From Notospermus geniculatus (Eukaryota; Nemertea; Pilidiophora; Heteronemertea; Lineidae), in assembly GCA_002633025.1 (NCBI GenBank), contig NMRB01001505.1, positions 57,710 to 121,709 on the forward strand: a DNA stretch of 64,000 nucleotides, given 5' to 3'. Below, piece by piece: positions 46,282 to 57,483 of the stretch; positions within the stretch are counted from its first letter, which is position 1; each line of letters starts with the position of its first letter. The notes beneath the pieces are model-generated. The model ran no database searches and was not told where the DNA came from. It worked only from the letters and a program-made list of their open reading frames with translations. A program made the position numbers and the translations under genes.

Positions 46282-46953
46282 ACAGACTGGGCCGTCACGC
46301 GGTACCGTGATGGAAACTTGCACGTGACTTTGTCGCGCCCAACCGCGCAATGACTGTACAAAATACAATATTTGTTTCGGCAGAAAACACCTACAATCCT
46401 GCGTGGAGGGGACGGTAACTTCTCACCGTAAATCCATATAATTTTTGTCAATAAACCAGCAAGAATTCACTGTGTCATACTGACGTTTAAAGATTTTACA
46501 GGCAATTTTCGACCGAAATTTACCTCGACAGCCGTAATGGCAGGCCTGCCATGCCTACCTGCATTATATGCCATTTTCGGCGCCATAAACGCCTGCAAAG
46601 CCTGAATTTCAGTTCAGGTATGTAGATAAGATGATAGAGATTGCATTTGGACAGGTCATTTCAAAATGACGCTTTTTTTAAACGATTGACGCTTTTTTGA
46701 AATTAGAAGTGCTAAAGTCTCTTATCTTCGGGTGGCCTCGGTTAGCCGCGATTGTTGTTGTAATCTTCACAAGTAAACCATTGTAAAACGTTGACTTCAA
46801 CTGCCCCGTGATATCACGCTGCAGCGCGACCACCATTCCCACCATGCTCGGCGAGCAGTTTGTGCGGTTGCGCCACATTCGATCCACTTCCTCTTTTCAC
46901 CACAAAATCACGGTAAAGCGCGAATCACGGTACCGCGTGACGGCCCAGTCTGT
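46282..46953. mobile_element. MITE with 29-bp inverted ends
   Basis: ACAGACTGGGCCGTCACGCG (continuing GTACCGTGAT) at the left and its reverse complement at the right, 672 bp. Left flank TTTTT, right flank TTTTA, so the duplication cannot be set. In the copy-2-only part. Confidence 0.7.
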
Positions 46954-47562
46954 TTTAGACGCCTGCAGGATTTGACACGTGATTTCGACCACCACCATTG
47001 ACAGAATTGTCCAGTATTGTCACGTGAACTGTGACAGGGATCGACGCACGCGAAAATCAAAGTCCATTGAATCCGATTGTTAAGCGAAGGATTACAATAT
47101 GTGGCTATAGATATCATAACCATGCCGAATGTTATCTTACAACAGCGGTCTTTGTTTGGCGGACTTGCGTTCGTGTTGATTCCTTTCACACCTGTTTTGC
47201 GTTTTCTGCACATGCGTATCTTCCCCAAGTGCTGACCCGGGCAGGCTCGAACGTAGGCCTATTAACCGCTAGTCGGAGCGTGTATCACACACACACCCGA
47301 ACCATCTCTCCATGGTTCGGGTGTGTGCATGTGCATTCGAGAACTTCAGCAGAATGTACCTCATATGCCGACCCTCTGTTATCGACCCTGCAATTAGATC
47401 CACACACAGGCCCAGGCCTAGTCATAACTCTAAGTCCCCCTAAACCTAAACCAACACTGGTTCCGATTCCTCTGGGTCTCTCTCGAGCCTAATTAAATGG
47501 TGTCCTTAATCATAAAGGAATCAAACATAAAGGTTTAACTGCGAACGATGAACTTACCGAGG

Positions 47563-47960
47563 CATTTTGGTTCCCGAAGCCACCGCTAGGGCTAGAAGGC
47601 TTCGGCTCTGGCTGCCATTTTCGCGACAAAAATTTGGTCGCGGATCTCAGTGCGCATGCGCGGATACCGTTATGTTGACATCCCGGGCTATTTTTAGAAT
47701 GGAAAGCCGGTAACCACGTGGGTGTTAATGTGATTGAACACGCCGAATCGTGCGAAATGGCGCACCGAGGAAGTTTCTGTTGATGAGAGAGTAGGTATGT
47801 GTTGCAGATCTGTATCAAAAAGTCAAAATAATCGCCGTTTTGTAGACCGGAGGAGAATGAAATTTTACCAGAAAATGGACCTTTACGGTGACGTCAGCCA
47901 CAAAATGGCAGCCAGAGCCGAAGCCTTCTAGCCGTAGCGGTGGCTTCGGGAACCAAAATG
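47563..47960. mobile_element. 398-bp MITE with ~59-bp ends and 10-bp duplication
   Basis: CATTTTGGTTCCCGAAGCCA begins an inverted end of ~59 bp with one mismatch. CTTACCGAGG flanks both sides (47553-47562 and 47961-47970). Copy 1 has the matching site once (CATACCGAGG, about 29609-29618). Long ends and a 9-10 bp duplication fit a Mutator-like MITE. Confidence 0.85.
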
Positions 47961-48843
47961 CTTACCGAGGGATATATTTCATGTGTTGCCACCAGATGTC
48001 TCTCACTGCCTGAATTTTGGCTTTGCGTAATAGGCAGGAGCTTCAACTTTTTTTGTGTCCAATTTTTAAGCCAATTTCCCAAGGGCCCGCTGTACCCATC
48101 ATACGGGTACATCCAGCTCGGAGTGAATTTAGTGTTCCCATGGTGGTATGTGTACCCACGGTTCCGTACCCATGAAAACGGACGATTTTTACAGTGCACA
48201 ATGCAATAAGCTTCACATTGCTGGAGTCTCCAGGAGGAAGTCCTTGATACGACGAAAACCGACCGGCTTGCTTAGCATTGGGAGCCACTAGAGTTCTCTC
48301 GACGTCATCGTGAGGGTATTCCTTGGTCCTCATGAAGGCATTCCAATGGGGTACCGGCAAAACTAATCCGCGACGCGGCGCTGACTATCAACCTGGTCAG
48401 AACTGCGTCATTGAAAGTGCGGCTAAGTTTTTTTTCCAATTAATTCTGAATAGCACACCCTGTTTCTAGGCCAAATAAAACTAAAATTTTGGACTCAATT
48501 TCTGATTTTACTTTTCTGTCATTAAGTACAGAACTGCTAAAATATATCTTATTGCGTTTGAGCAAAAATATCTGCGCGAACATACCGTAATGAATTTAAT
48601 CGATAAAGTCGACCATTCTGGGATAAACAACAGGCCAATGATTGAAGTCATGGGTTGTGAGTGACGCAGTTTATTTGTAAGGTCAAAATGACGCACGACG
48701 CCTGATGACGTTCAACAATCGCAAAGCATACGTAATTGCGTTTTAACCAGGTTGATGATCAGCGCCGCCTTTTGTATTGCCGGTACCCCATTGGTTCTCA
48801 TTTTCGGAGGTTTCATTTGTGGATCACGTCCAACATGAATGTC

Positions 48844-49246
48844 GCTGAAGCATACATGAATTCCTCTGTGGAAGGTGTAGAAAATGATGTTAATCTTCCA
48901 ACCAGCTTTACGCAAGACGTAGCGTGCATGCGCGATGCGGAAATTCGTTCCAAAGTCGAGCCAAACTAAATCCTATTTTCTGCAGACTAGTGCAGGCCGA
49001 GGGAGGCTACAGTTGCTATTCTGAAACGAAGAATCCGACTTGGCGGAACCCTAGTCGTGAACTAGATATGTTCAATTCACTCAGCGAATTTCCTGACCTC
49101 GAAATAGAGATGCCAGATATGAACCTGGTTCCCTGAGCGTCCGACGGTGGCGCTGGCTGTCGATTCGTGTCGGAGCCCAGGTATCCGCAACTCAGAAAAA
49201 TAGCCGGTGTTCCGGCTAGTGGGAAGCCGTTGATTTCAAGCGTCGA
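48844..49246. other. Copy-2 sequence with no match in copy 1
   Basis: Corresponds to 30503-30824, which is a different sequence. A plus-strand frame (48736-48969) crosses it but has no domain. The break in copy 1 is exactly at an N, so the two versions may be unrelated contigs joined there. Confidence 0.5.
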
Positions 49247-49540
49247 TTAAACTTCCTGTTAGTCAGGTTCATCGGAATAATTACAGTTTTGTTATCATTA
49301 ACACTTTTTAGAATATTGTTATCATTTCTAATAAAGTGGAAATAGTAGAGAATAATAACGATTAAACACTGCCTTATTTTGGAGTGAATCGAGTGCCTGG
49401 AATGAACCCACATACAGTTAACTTAAGATGGCGTCTTCGCTTTTGGCCTGTTCAAACATTAAAATCATGGAATCAACGGGTCATCGCAATCATATAGGAG
49501 GAACCATCTCCTAAATCTTAAACACAAGGGAACGTCTCAA

Positions 49541-50065
49541 CAAGAGGTCCATGGGCCTTGCGCTCAGCTGACTATGCCCTGCTAACTCAAGAGGTTGTAA
49601 CAGGGGAAAAGAAGTCAAGTATGTGTACGAATTATTCACCTAGTGGTAGCACTAGTATGATTTTCGGGTTATGCCACCTGGTGGTCATATTGGATGTCCA
49701 ATCGGGCCGAAACTAAATGTGCACATATAGATAATTATCTAGAGGGAGCCACGCATCAAATCTGAGCGCTCTGGAAGTCATTCCTGAGTAATAGCACTTT
49801 GATGATTTTCGTGTTATGCCACCTGGTGGCCATATTGGAAGTCAAATCAGGTCGAAATTTGAGATGCACCTAAAGGTCATCAAGAGGGAGGTACATATCA
49901 TGTTTGAGCACTCCGGGTCAAGCTGTCGATGAGTTATAGCACTCAAATGATTCTCAGGTTACGCCACCTGGTGGCCATATTGGACCGATCGTGCCGAAAC
50001 TTGGTATTTTTGAAGGTACCGTTCTAATACACGTTTGTGCAAGATATGAAGTCGCTCGGTGAAAT
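49541..50065 (-). mobile_element. Pearl-like element, partial (copy 2)
   Basis: Same family and position as 31495, with CCTGGTGGCCATATTGGA units. It extends ~65 bases further (GCAAGATATGAAG-CG-TCGGTGAAATAATG), a block also seen at 52940-52970, before changing into unrelated sequence at 50066. Confidence 0.7.
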
Positions 50066-51109
50066 AATGGCAAACTCATCGCAACAATCCAGTCTCAGCA
50101 ATCAAGAGATTGTTGCAGATTTCACCAACCTGAACAACAGGGCACAAGCCTCCAAAAAACCTGGTGACGTTGCGTCGGTTTGTGACCCTGACGAACAACA
50201 GTCAAATCCGCCATTTTGCGTAGGGTTATGTGATGCGTCGCGCCTCACAGCGCCGGTGTGGAAGAACTACTTCCGCGGTAAAAGTAGTTCTAAAGAAATG
50301 ACATTTCTCTGATAAATATTTGCTACTTTTATTGTATTTTATGATGATTTCAGATCAAATAAATATATTTAAGTCAATTTATTCGCATATTACATCAGAA
50401 AACCCATAATAGCATATTTTATTGTTTTGGGAATCTGGCAAACGCACAGTGGACGCACAGCATCAGAACAGCGAAATGCATGTCAGTGCACTGTACATTC
50501 TGTACTGTATGGCATAATGGCGGGAACCCCGGGGAAATCCCGATTTGGCCGAGCAAAAACGCACAATAACTCGCAAAATCTTAGTAAAATTCACTTTTGC
50601 GTGTCATATTATATTAAATTAACCCAAAAACTGCCATCGTTAGGTTCTTTTTCGACACAAAAGTGATGAGTTTCACCTAACTATATCTTCTAGTGGATGA
50701 GTCAAAGTAGTCCGAAAGTAGATCCAGGTGGTTCGGTCGCCGCATCACTATCCCAGCTATAGGTGGGGGCGCAATAAGATATTCAAGATGGCGGCGGTGA
50801 TTTTTCCTCCGGGACTAAATCCCAAACCCAAGTCTCGCAATATCTCGCAGGATTTGGTCCCGGTGTTCCGGTTGAGATTTCACGTGCCATTGATACCGAC
50901 ACACTCATGGATCAAAAGTGTCCTGTAGGTCATTGTGTGTGTATCGCAGACAAAAGCCTGCACCAAATCATGCAATCAGCACTGGAAGACCTCGGACTTC
51001 AGGCTTAAGTAGCTCATCTGATCTAAAGCTAAACTGGGGCTAAAATGTGTTGCGGATCAAGTTGGGATTATCCGAATGAGAGCTTAAGTAATGGATCAGC
51101 TAAAGCCGA
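50066..51109. other. No gene recognised
   Basis: 50066-50785 is absent from copy 1. A 91-codon frame (50037-50312) starts in the Pearl-like sequence and has no known domain. 50785-51109 aligns to 31975-32280. Confidence 0.45.
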
Positions 51110-52015
51110 GTTCATGATTTCAAAGTTGGTTTTGGTTTTAGTCTTGGGCCTTAGTATTAGTTTTGGTCTTAATTTCTACCCCTAAAACCATGGGTCTGGA
51201 TTAAGACTAATGCCAAGTATAAAACCAGGTATTGGTGTAAAATTAAGACTTGGCATTAGTCTTAGTTTTATATTAAACTTGGTTTAAGATAAAACCAGGT
51301 ATTGGTGTAAAACTAAGTTTTACCCTAGGACTTGAAACTAAGAGGAGGTCTTAGACATCGGGTAAAACTAACACCAAGATAAAACCCATGTTGTTGTCGT
51401 TGTTTTATTCTAAAGTCTATATCCTTTCCGGGTTTGCCGGGAGCAGAATTAGCAGACGACAATTTCATGAGTTCGACATATATGAGCAGATTTCTTGATT
51501 ACTAGTATATAGCGTAAATTTTGCATTTCAACCATTTTAGTGTGTTATCAACATGGTCAAATACCAAAAACATCAAAATTAGAACAAACAACATGCTTGA
51601 TAAAACTTTAACACTAAAACCAACTTTGAAATCTGCTCGGTCTTAAGGCCTTATGCATTATTATTCTTATTGGTAATAGAAAATGCACTACAAATCTTCA
51701 TAAAAATAAAACCAAGCTGGGCTTAAGACCACACGTTGGTTTTCCAGCTGGCATTAGTCTGGAACTAAAACTTACTTTGAAATCTGATAAGACTAAAACC
51801 TGGTTTCAAAACTAAAACTAGACATGATTTCATTTTTGGTTTCTTGGGGAGTTTTAGTTTTAGTGGCAGCATTAGTCTGAGACTTGGTTGAAAACTGAAG
51901 CTAAAACTTGGTCTTAATTTAATGCTAAAACCAACAAAAAACTTACTTTGAAAATGAGATAAGATACTGGTTTTAGACTGAAACCAAATGTGATTTCAAT
52001 CTTGATTTAGCCATG
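51110..52015. repeat. Long degenerate palindrome built of TTTTAGTC words
   Basis: The left part (TTTCAAAGTTGGTTTTGG, TTTTAGTCTTGGGCC) is mirrored by a right part (ACTTACTTTGAAAATGAG, CTGGTTTTAGACTGAAACC) around 51430-51600. Words of the type AAACCAGGT and GGTTTTAGT recur every 15-30 bases on both strands. No gene. Confidence 0.6.
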
Positions 52016-52252
52016 GTCACATTATCCCCCGATAATGTCCTCCCAACAATACAATGACGGATTAGGCGGGACCATTCTTGGAGTAGAGAGACCAAGACCC
52101 TTAATCCTGTGACAAACAATCTAGTGGGACATCGGGAGGGTGGGGGCATTAGATTCTATCACACCTGTCCCGGATTACACTTTCTGGATACTCCACCCTT
52201 TTTGCAATGGACCGAGGGCGTTCATAACCACCATGTTAACACGTTAATGGAA

Positions 52253-52385
52253 GGAGCAGACCCAGGATTTGGGAAAAGAGGGGGTGCCCTGTGCTGGGAC
52301 AGTGAAATTTCTACCAAATTCCAGAATGTCACGGTCCATTTTAAGGGCAGGCGAGTGCCCGGCGCACCCCTCCGGATCCGCTTCA
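52253..52385. mobile_element. Small element with GGATCCG-type ends
   Basis: GGAGCAGACCCAGGATTTGG with GAGGGGGTGCC at the left and GGCGCACCCCTCCGGATCCG at the right are imperfect inverted copies. This end style is widespread in invertebrate DNA-transposon remnants. Family not assigned. Confidence 0.45.
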
Positions 52386-52556
52386 AATCAGGTGTACATG
52401 TCCGAGTTTAAAATCCGTAACTTAAACGACCCTCCGACGTGGTTTAAGTTTTTGCGGGAAAAAAATAAAAATGGGAAATAAGAAGTGGGAAATTCTGGCA
52501 TTTTGCCCGAATTTTTCAATTTCTCAAATTAGGATAAAATTTGTTTCCATTTTGAG

Positions 52557-53340
52557 AAATTTTCTTAAAATGGCGGCCATATTAGATGTCCGATCGGGCC
52601 AAAACTTCACATGCACATAAAGGTCATCTAGAGGGAGCCACATAGCACATTCGAGCGCTCTGGGTCAAGTCATTTCTGAGTTATAAGCACATTTGATGAT
52701 TTCCGGGTTACGCCACCTGGCGGCCATATTAGAAGTTTAATCAGGCCGAGATTTTGACGTGCCTGTGAAGGTCACCTAGAGGGGAGGTAAATATCAAGTT
52801 TGAGGACTCTGGGTCAAGCCATTCCTGAGTTATAGCACTTGGATGATTTTCAGGTTACGCCACCTGGCGGCCATATTGAATGTCCAATCGGGTTGAAACT
52901 CGGTATTTTTGAAGGTACCCCTCTAATAGACGTTTACGCAAGATATGAAGACGATCGGTGAAATAATGAAGAACACTGTGGCAGGTTCGTTACTTTTGTA
53001 GAACTTTGACCTCTGTGACTTTGAAAAGTAGGTCAAATCAAAAACCCGTTATATATGTTATGTATCCTAATTAGATACACCTATGATAAAAATTTGGAGA
53101 TGATCTAGTCATTAGTTCAGGAGTTATTGCACTTTTTGTGTTTTTGGTTTTGGCCAACTGGAGGCCAAGAGTCGAATCGGACCAAAACTTGGTGTCATAG
53201 GTCATCTGACCTAGGGGTGTAGATGTACCAAGTTTCAGATCAATAGCTCCAGTGGTTACGAAGCGTGCCCTGCTAATGGACGACGAAGACGATGGACGAC
53301 GGACGCTGCACCACGATAAAAGCTCACGGGTGAGCTAAAA
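52557..53340 (-). mobile_element. Pearl-like element, third locus
   Basis: Reverse orientation, with three core units bearing ACGCCACCTGGCGGCCATATT, then the block AAAACCCGTTATATATGTTATG that also occurs near 10090 in reverse, then TCGTCCATCGTC-like words and the end GGTGAGCTAAAAA. It is a near mirror of 9783-11008, with fewer units. Confidence 0.75.
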
Positions 53341-53621
53341 ATCAAGTAGTCAACTTCCAGAATCTTGCAAATTTTCGACTTCGACCCCAACCGGGGTCTT
53401 CCTCAGGCACTTTTCAGTTGGAGAGACCAGAAAAGACTTCTGGTCCATCTGTCGACATGTTATTACATTCTTCACTCGCAGGCTTTTGTTACATTGAACA
53501 TGTACAGTACAATATATCGCTTGTTTTATTTGCTTCAACTGTGCAGCAAAATGCACAATCAAGGCTTTGCTTTTTCTTTCCTGAACGAGTGTGAAACATC
53601 TGCATGTATGTTTACATTAAT

Positions 53622-54478
53622 TCGTACATGTACACTCTTGATCATAAGTAAATCCGCACCAGATATTCTTCAATTACCCGATAAATTACTCATTATTTTT
53701 TCCACATTTTTGGGCAAGTGAAAGCCACATGCACTGTCTAACCCATCCCGTTTGAATATTCCTGTCTTCCACAGCAGTTCAAAGAGGGCAGGGTGGTTTG
53801 GAGGTTTTACGAACTGAAGTTTTCATCAAACGTTTCACCTGCACAACCTTCAGCCTTGGTCATTAAGCAACAGACCAGAGAAAAGTTTTCAAAAATATAT
53901 CAAGATCTCGCCAAAAAATGCATTTTTGTCCAAACTTCACCTCTTCCTTGGCAACCCAGTGAACTCAACTACCAGATGCCCCCTCGCCATACTTTGCAAA
54001 CGGGACGCTGTATATTGTGTTTTGGTGGCCGGACATTTTGAATTGAACTATGATTGAAAGCATGAAATTGATCTGTTGTGGTTGGTGTTACTCCAGCCAC
54101 AGTGATTTTGAATAACAATTGGCCTGTTCAGCTAGCCAACATTCAATTCAGGGCATTGATTGGGGACATGTCTAAGGGACCATCTCATAGTTGGGTTCAC
54201 TGGTTGCCAAGCATGTGCTGAGATTTTGGACAAAAATGCAATTTATGGCGAGATCTTGATATATTTCTGGAAAATCGTTGTGCAGGTGAAAAGTTTTATG
54301 AAAACTTAAGTTGGTGAATGACAGGGATGTTGGCCGATTTGAATAATTGAAGAGGGATGTGTTAGACAGTGCATGTGGCTTTCACATGTCCAAAAATTGG
54401 GGGAAAATAATTAGTGGTTATCGAGTAAATCAAGAATATCTGGTGCGGATTTACTTATGATCAAGAGTGTACGTACTA
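53622..54478. mobile_element. Foldback element, ~0.86 kb
   Basis: GTACATGTACACTCTTGATC and ATAAGTAAATCCGCACCAGA at the left are mirrored at 54435-54478. Arms of ~300 bp (to about 53930 and from about 54235) pair with small indels. No gene. Frames here are arm artefacts. Confidence 0.75.
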
Positions 54479-54889
54479 AAACAATACCTAACCTAATAAA
54501 CTTTCGATGATAGTTTTCGACAATCATTACACTTACAGCGTTCACAATTTAGATATCGCGATCAATGCTAACAGACTAAAACGTTAAACATATCAGGAAA
54601 AAGAAGCGTTCCAGTAAATACAGTATAAATGAATACGTTAACTGAAATTTTATGTTGTAATGAAAGCGTCTAAAATTGCAAGTTTTAACATCTTTTATAT
54701 TCCGTAAGGCAAGCTAGATAAATACATTGACGTTCATCCACAGGCACTATACATCCTTGCTCTGTGCCAATACGACACCTCAATATTCATTCGAGGAGTA
54801 TCTGTTTTGCAAAAATCCATAGGCTGTAGATTACATTGCTCAAAATACGGCTATGGCGACTTGACGCTTATTCAATGTCCACATCACCG

Positions 54890-56671
54890 TTAGACGTTCG
54901 TCTGCTTCGTCATTCGCGCAATTGCAGTCTCTCTAATCTTCTTCCGGTCTACTTTATCGGTACTTCCGGTGGGAAATGCTTCAAACAATAGAATATGATC
55001 AGGCCTGAGACCTTCCCCTATGTTCCCGACCAAGAACCTCTCCTCGCAGTATCCCCGGATGTCATCAATTTTGAGGTTGACGTCGGGTTTAGGAACCACA
55101 CACAGACAAATCTCTTCAAACATGATCTCATGTGGCACGCCAACAGCTGCAGCATTAGCCACGAGGGGGTGCCGTAATATCTCCTTTTCAATGCTTCGGG
55201 GATAGATCTTGATCGTCGCCCTTGATATGACATCTTGTTGTCGCCCAAGGACAGTGACGAATCCATCTTCATTCATCGTGGCCATGTCACCTGTTCTGTA
55301 CCATCCAAGTTGATCTTTCCGTTGTTTGGTTCGTTCTTGGTCTCCCCAATATCCGAGGAAGATGTACTGATGCCTGACACACAGCTCCCCTGGGATATTA
55401 ACGGATACGATCAAGCCTTCTTCGTTAACGATCTTTAATTCGCCAAAGTAGGCGCGCCCGCTGTATGTACACTTCTTATCTAGTGAATCAGACAATTCAC
55501 ATCCGACTGGGTCACCTACTTCGGTTGAACCATATCCTAAGATTGTCCTTGATATGCGTTTCAAGACCTCTTCCATCAACGGCTTCTCGACAAGTTCTCC
55601 ACCAGTGAAACACAATTTGATTCGATTGGCGTCCAGTTTCCCAATATCAACGGCATTAATGAGGTCGCGTAAAAGGTACGGAAAGCTTAACAAAACGGTG
55701 CAGTTTTCGTCTTCTGCGACCTGAAAATAATACTCCCTTCCAATCTGCTGCATCACATCTGCCACCACATAAACCATACTTAGTCCGATGCTGAATACCA
55801 TGCCTGATGACCCTCCAGAGTATGCCATCGGCCGATCGAGGACGTAACGGTCCGAATCATCGACGCCTGCTCTCAAAAACAACGACTGCAAACACTTCAT
55901 TCCATATGAATGTCTCTTCATTACCAGCTTAGGAAAGCCTGTGCTACCAGACGTAGCGTTACATCCCTGGATGTCATCCAATGATATCGTAGCCTGGCGT
56001 TTCCGAACCAAATCCACGTCGCCATCTTGGATCTCACGAAACACCTCATTCCACGAGATTGTTCCTGGGTACGACGATGTGGATATCATGAAGATTGTCT
56101 CCAGATCCGGAAGGTCGTCTGCTTCTAACTTTTGGGAACAGTCATGACTAGCGAGGCTGGGGATGATAGTGCGTAGAATATCGTAGTTTTCATCACTAGC
56201 ACCTGGATGAGCAATCAACCAGCGACAGTTACTCTTCCTCAACATGTATTTGATATCTTCTCCCGTCCGGATGCTGACATGAAAGCGCATCAAAATAGCG
56301 CCTGTCCTCGCCAAAGCATACTCACAGATGACGCATTCCAAGGATGTGGGACAGAGCAAACCAACACAATCACCTTTACTCAGGCCTCTCTTGATCATTC
56401 CTGCAGCCATTTGTTCCGTCTTAATCTTCAATTCTCCAAATGTAATTGCCTGTCTTGGTGTTCCCATCTCCCGGATGATGAATGCCTCTTTTTCGGGATG
56501 CTGAGTCCCTCGGATATCAAGGAGGTCAGCGGCTGTGTGCATGACGGGGAATCTTTCCCCAGCATTGTAGTAGCTTTTGTTCAGTTTGAAAGCCATTTCC
56601 AGTTGGGCAGCTTCGAAGTTACATGCAAAGCCGTGTTCGCACTTGCGTTTTAGAGCTGGTGGAAGCGTCAT
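54890..56671 (-). CDS. ANL-superfamily acyl-CoA synthetase/adenylating enzyme, single exon
   Basis: Intact, 593 residues from ATG 56671-56669. Full set of family motifs: P-loop TSGSTGFPK at 240-248, GYGSTE at 379-384, YRTGD at 458-462, GRQQDVISRATIKIYP at 476-491 (hinge), and the catalytic Lys in TGSTDK (K573). The family joins a carboxylate to AMP using ATP, then passes it to CoA or a carrier thiol. Length (~570-620) and the N-terminal layout (NKSYYNAGERF, ADLLDIRGTQHPEKEAFI) fit medium-chain acyl-CoA synthetases of the ACSF2 type, though the hinge lacks the usual Gly and the substrate pocket cannot be read. No carrier domain or C-terminal extension. N-terminus MTLPPALKRKCEHG is too weak to call a mitochondrial signal. 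No intron, unlike vertebrate relatives. Confidence 0.85.
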   Translation of the reverse strand: MTLPPALKRKCEHGFACNFEAAQLEMAFKLNKSYYNAGERFPVMHTAADLLDIRGTQHPEKEAFIIREMGTPRQAITFGELKIKTEQMAAGMIKRGLSKGDCVGLLCPTSLECVICEYALARTGAILMRFHVSIRTGEDIKYMLRKSNCRWLIAHPGASDENYDILRTIIPSLASHDCSQKLEADDLPDLETIFMISTSSYPGTISWNEVFREIQDGDVDLVRKRQATISLDDIQGCNATSGSTGFPKLVMKRHSYGMKCLQSLFLRAGVDDSDRYVLDRPMAYSGGSSGMVFSIGLSMVYVVADVMQQIGREYYFQVAEDENCTVLLSFPYLLRDLINAVDIGKLDANRIKLCFTGGELVEKPLMEEVLKRISRTILGYGSTEVGDPVGCELSDSLDKKCTYSGRAYFGELKIVNEEGLIVSVNIPGELCVRHQYIFLGYWGDQERTKQRKDQLGWYRTGDMATMNEDGFVTVLGRQQDVISRATIKIYPRSIEKEILRHPLVANAAAVGVPHEIMFEEICLCVVPKPDVNLKIDDIRGYCEERFLVGNIGEGLRPDHILLFEAFPTGSTDKVDRKKIRETAIARMTKQTNV

Positions 56672-56689
56672 GTGCTATGTGTAAGTATG

Positions 56690-56980
56690 AGTGGCGATAA
56701 GAGGTAAAAAACTGATCAATACACCGTGTTCGAATATTTTCTTATTCCAATTCTACGCGGGTATAGTGATTTGATCGTGTCTAATCTAGTCGTTTACTTA
56801 ACAATGAATTTGATAGCACAGAGATTCAAGACCAGTTTGATTAATGGATGCTGGGATGGAGAAGAAGTGAGTTCGGTAATCGCCGCAGAATCCCTGATTA
56901 GCTCGGCGTCGTAGTAGACGACAAAAATTAACGACGCACAAGCGGTGAACACACACTATCGTTACCTCTTATCGTGTTTA
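56690..56980. mobile_element. Possible small MITE upstream of the synthetase
   Basis: GGCGATAAGAGGTAA near 56692 and TTACCTCTTATCG near 56963 form a 13-bp inverted pair about 285 bp apart, starting 20 bases upstream of the synthetase ATG. If real, it lies in that gene's 5' region and could influence its promoter. Confidence 0.35.
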
Positions 56981-57483
56981 AATTTGACAAGTCTAACGAC
57001 GTTTTGGACATTAGATGATTTTAGGGGGTCGTGTCTCGCCGTGGCCTTGACATCCCCGGGATATCACCAATACCCATACCTAGACGTCCCCTTGAATCAG
57101 AAGGCCTTCCCCTGGAATGTATTGACACCATCAGCAGACTGCCCCTTTAAATGTTACTGTTCAGTCAGAATACCGCTATCAGAAGACATCCGCACTGGAA
57201 TAGTGTGAGGATATTCATTGTTTGCCTATTCAGGCCAGTGGTCAAGAAACGTCAGCGTACATGTAGGCCTAAAATATGAACGGCTGCTTCAAGATCAAGG
57301 CAAAAAAATACCCCGAATTCACCGATCAAAATAATCCGATTCCCTGCCTTCATCCTTGTGAAAAATCATGGGGATCATCCAAGACATCTCATCTTCCCAT
57401 ACACGATTCGGTGGCTAAATCAGGCCCCAAAGGCGTCAGTTATTGCGGTACATAGAAAATGCTCATTTTAGCCCCAAAATAAT

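Larger units (their letters stand above)
34682..51423. repeat. Large duplicated segment, copy 2
   Basis: Partner of 8951-32618. It starts at GGCTCACTTTATCCGAAGGC. It is shorter because it lacks the 5-kb nested insertion, the Pearl-like element at 9783, the MITE pair at 22070 and the 23.1-26.3 kb stretch. It has its own insertions at 36904, 37700-38700, 39977-40547, 41005, 41941, 46282 and 47563. Confidence 0.85.

Noticed and set aside
47031-47492. 153-codon plus-strand frame
   Set aside because: No domain pattern, and the part from about 47235 on matches copy 1, where no equivalent frame stays open.
54995-56653. Several plus-strand frames of 60-148 codons
   Set aside because: All are antisense shadows of the ANL enzyme, whose own frame has every family motif.
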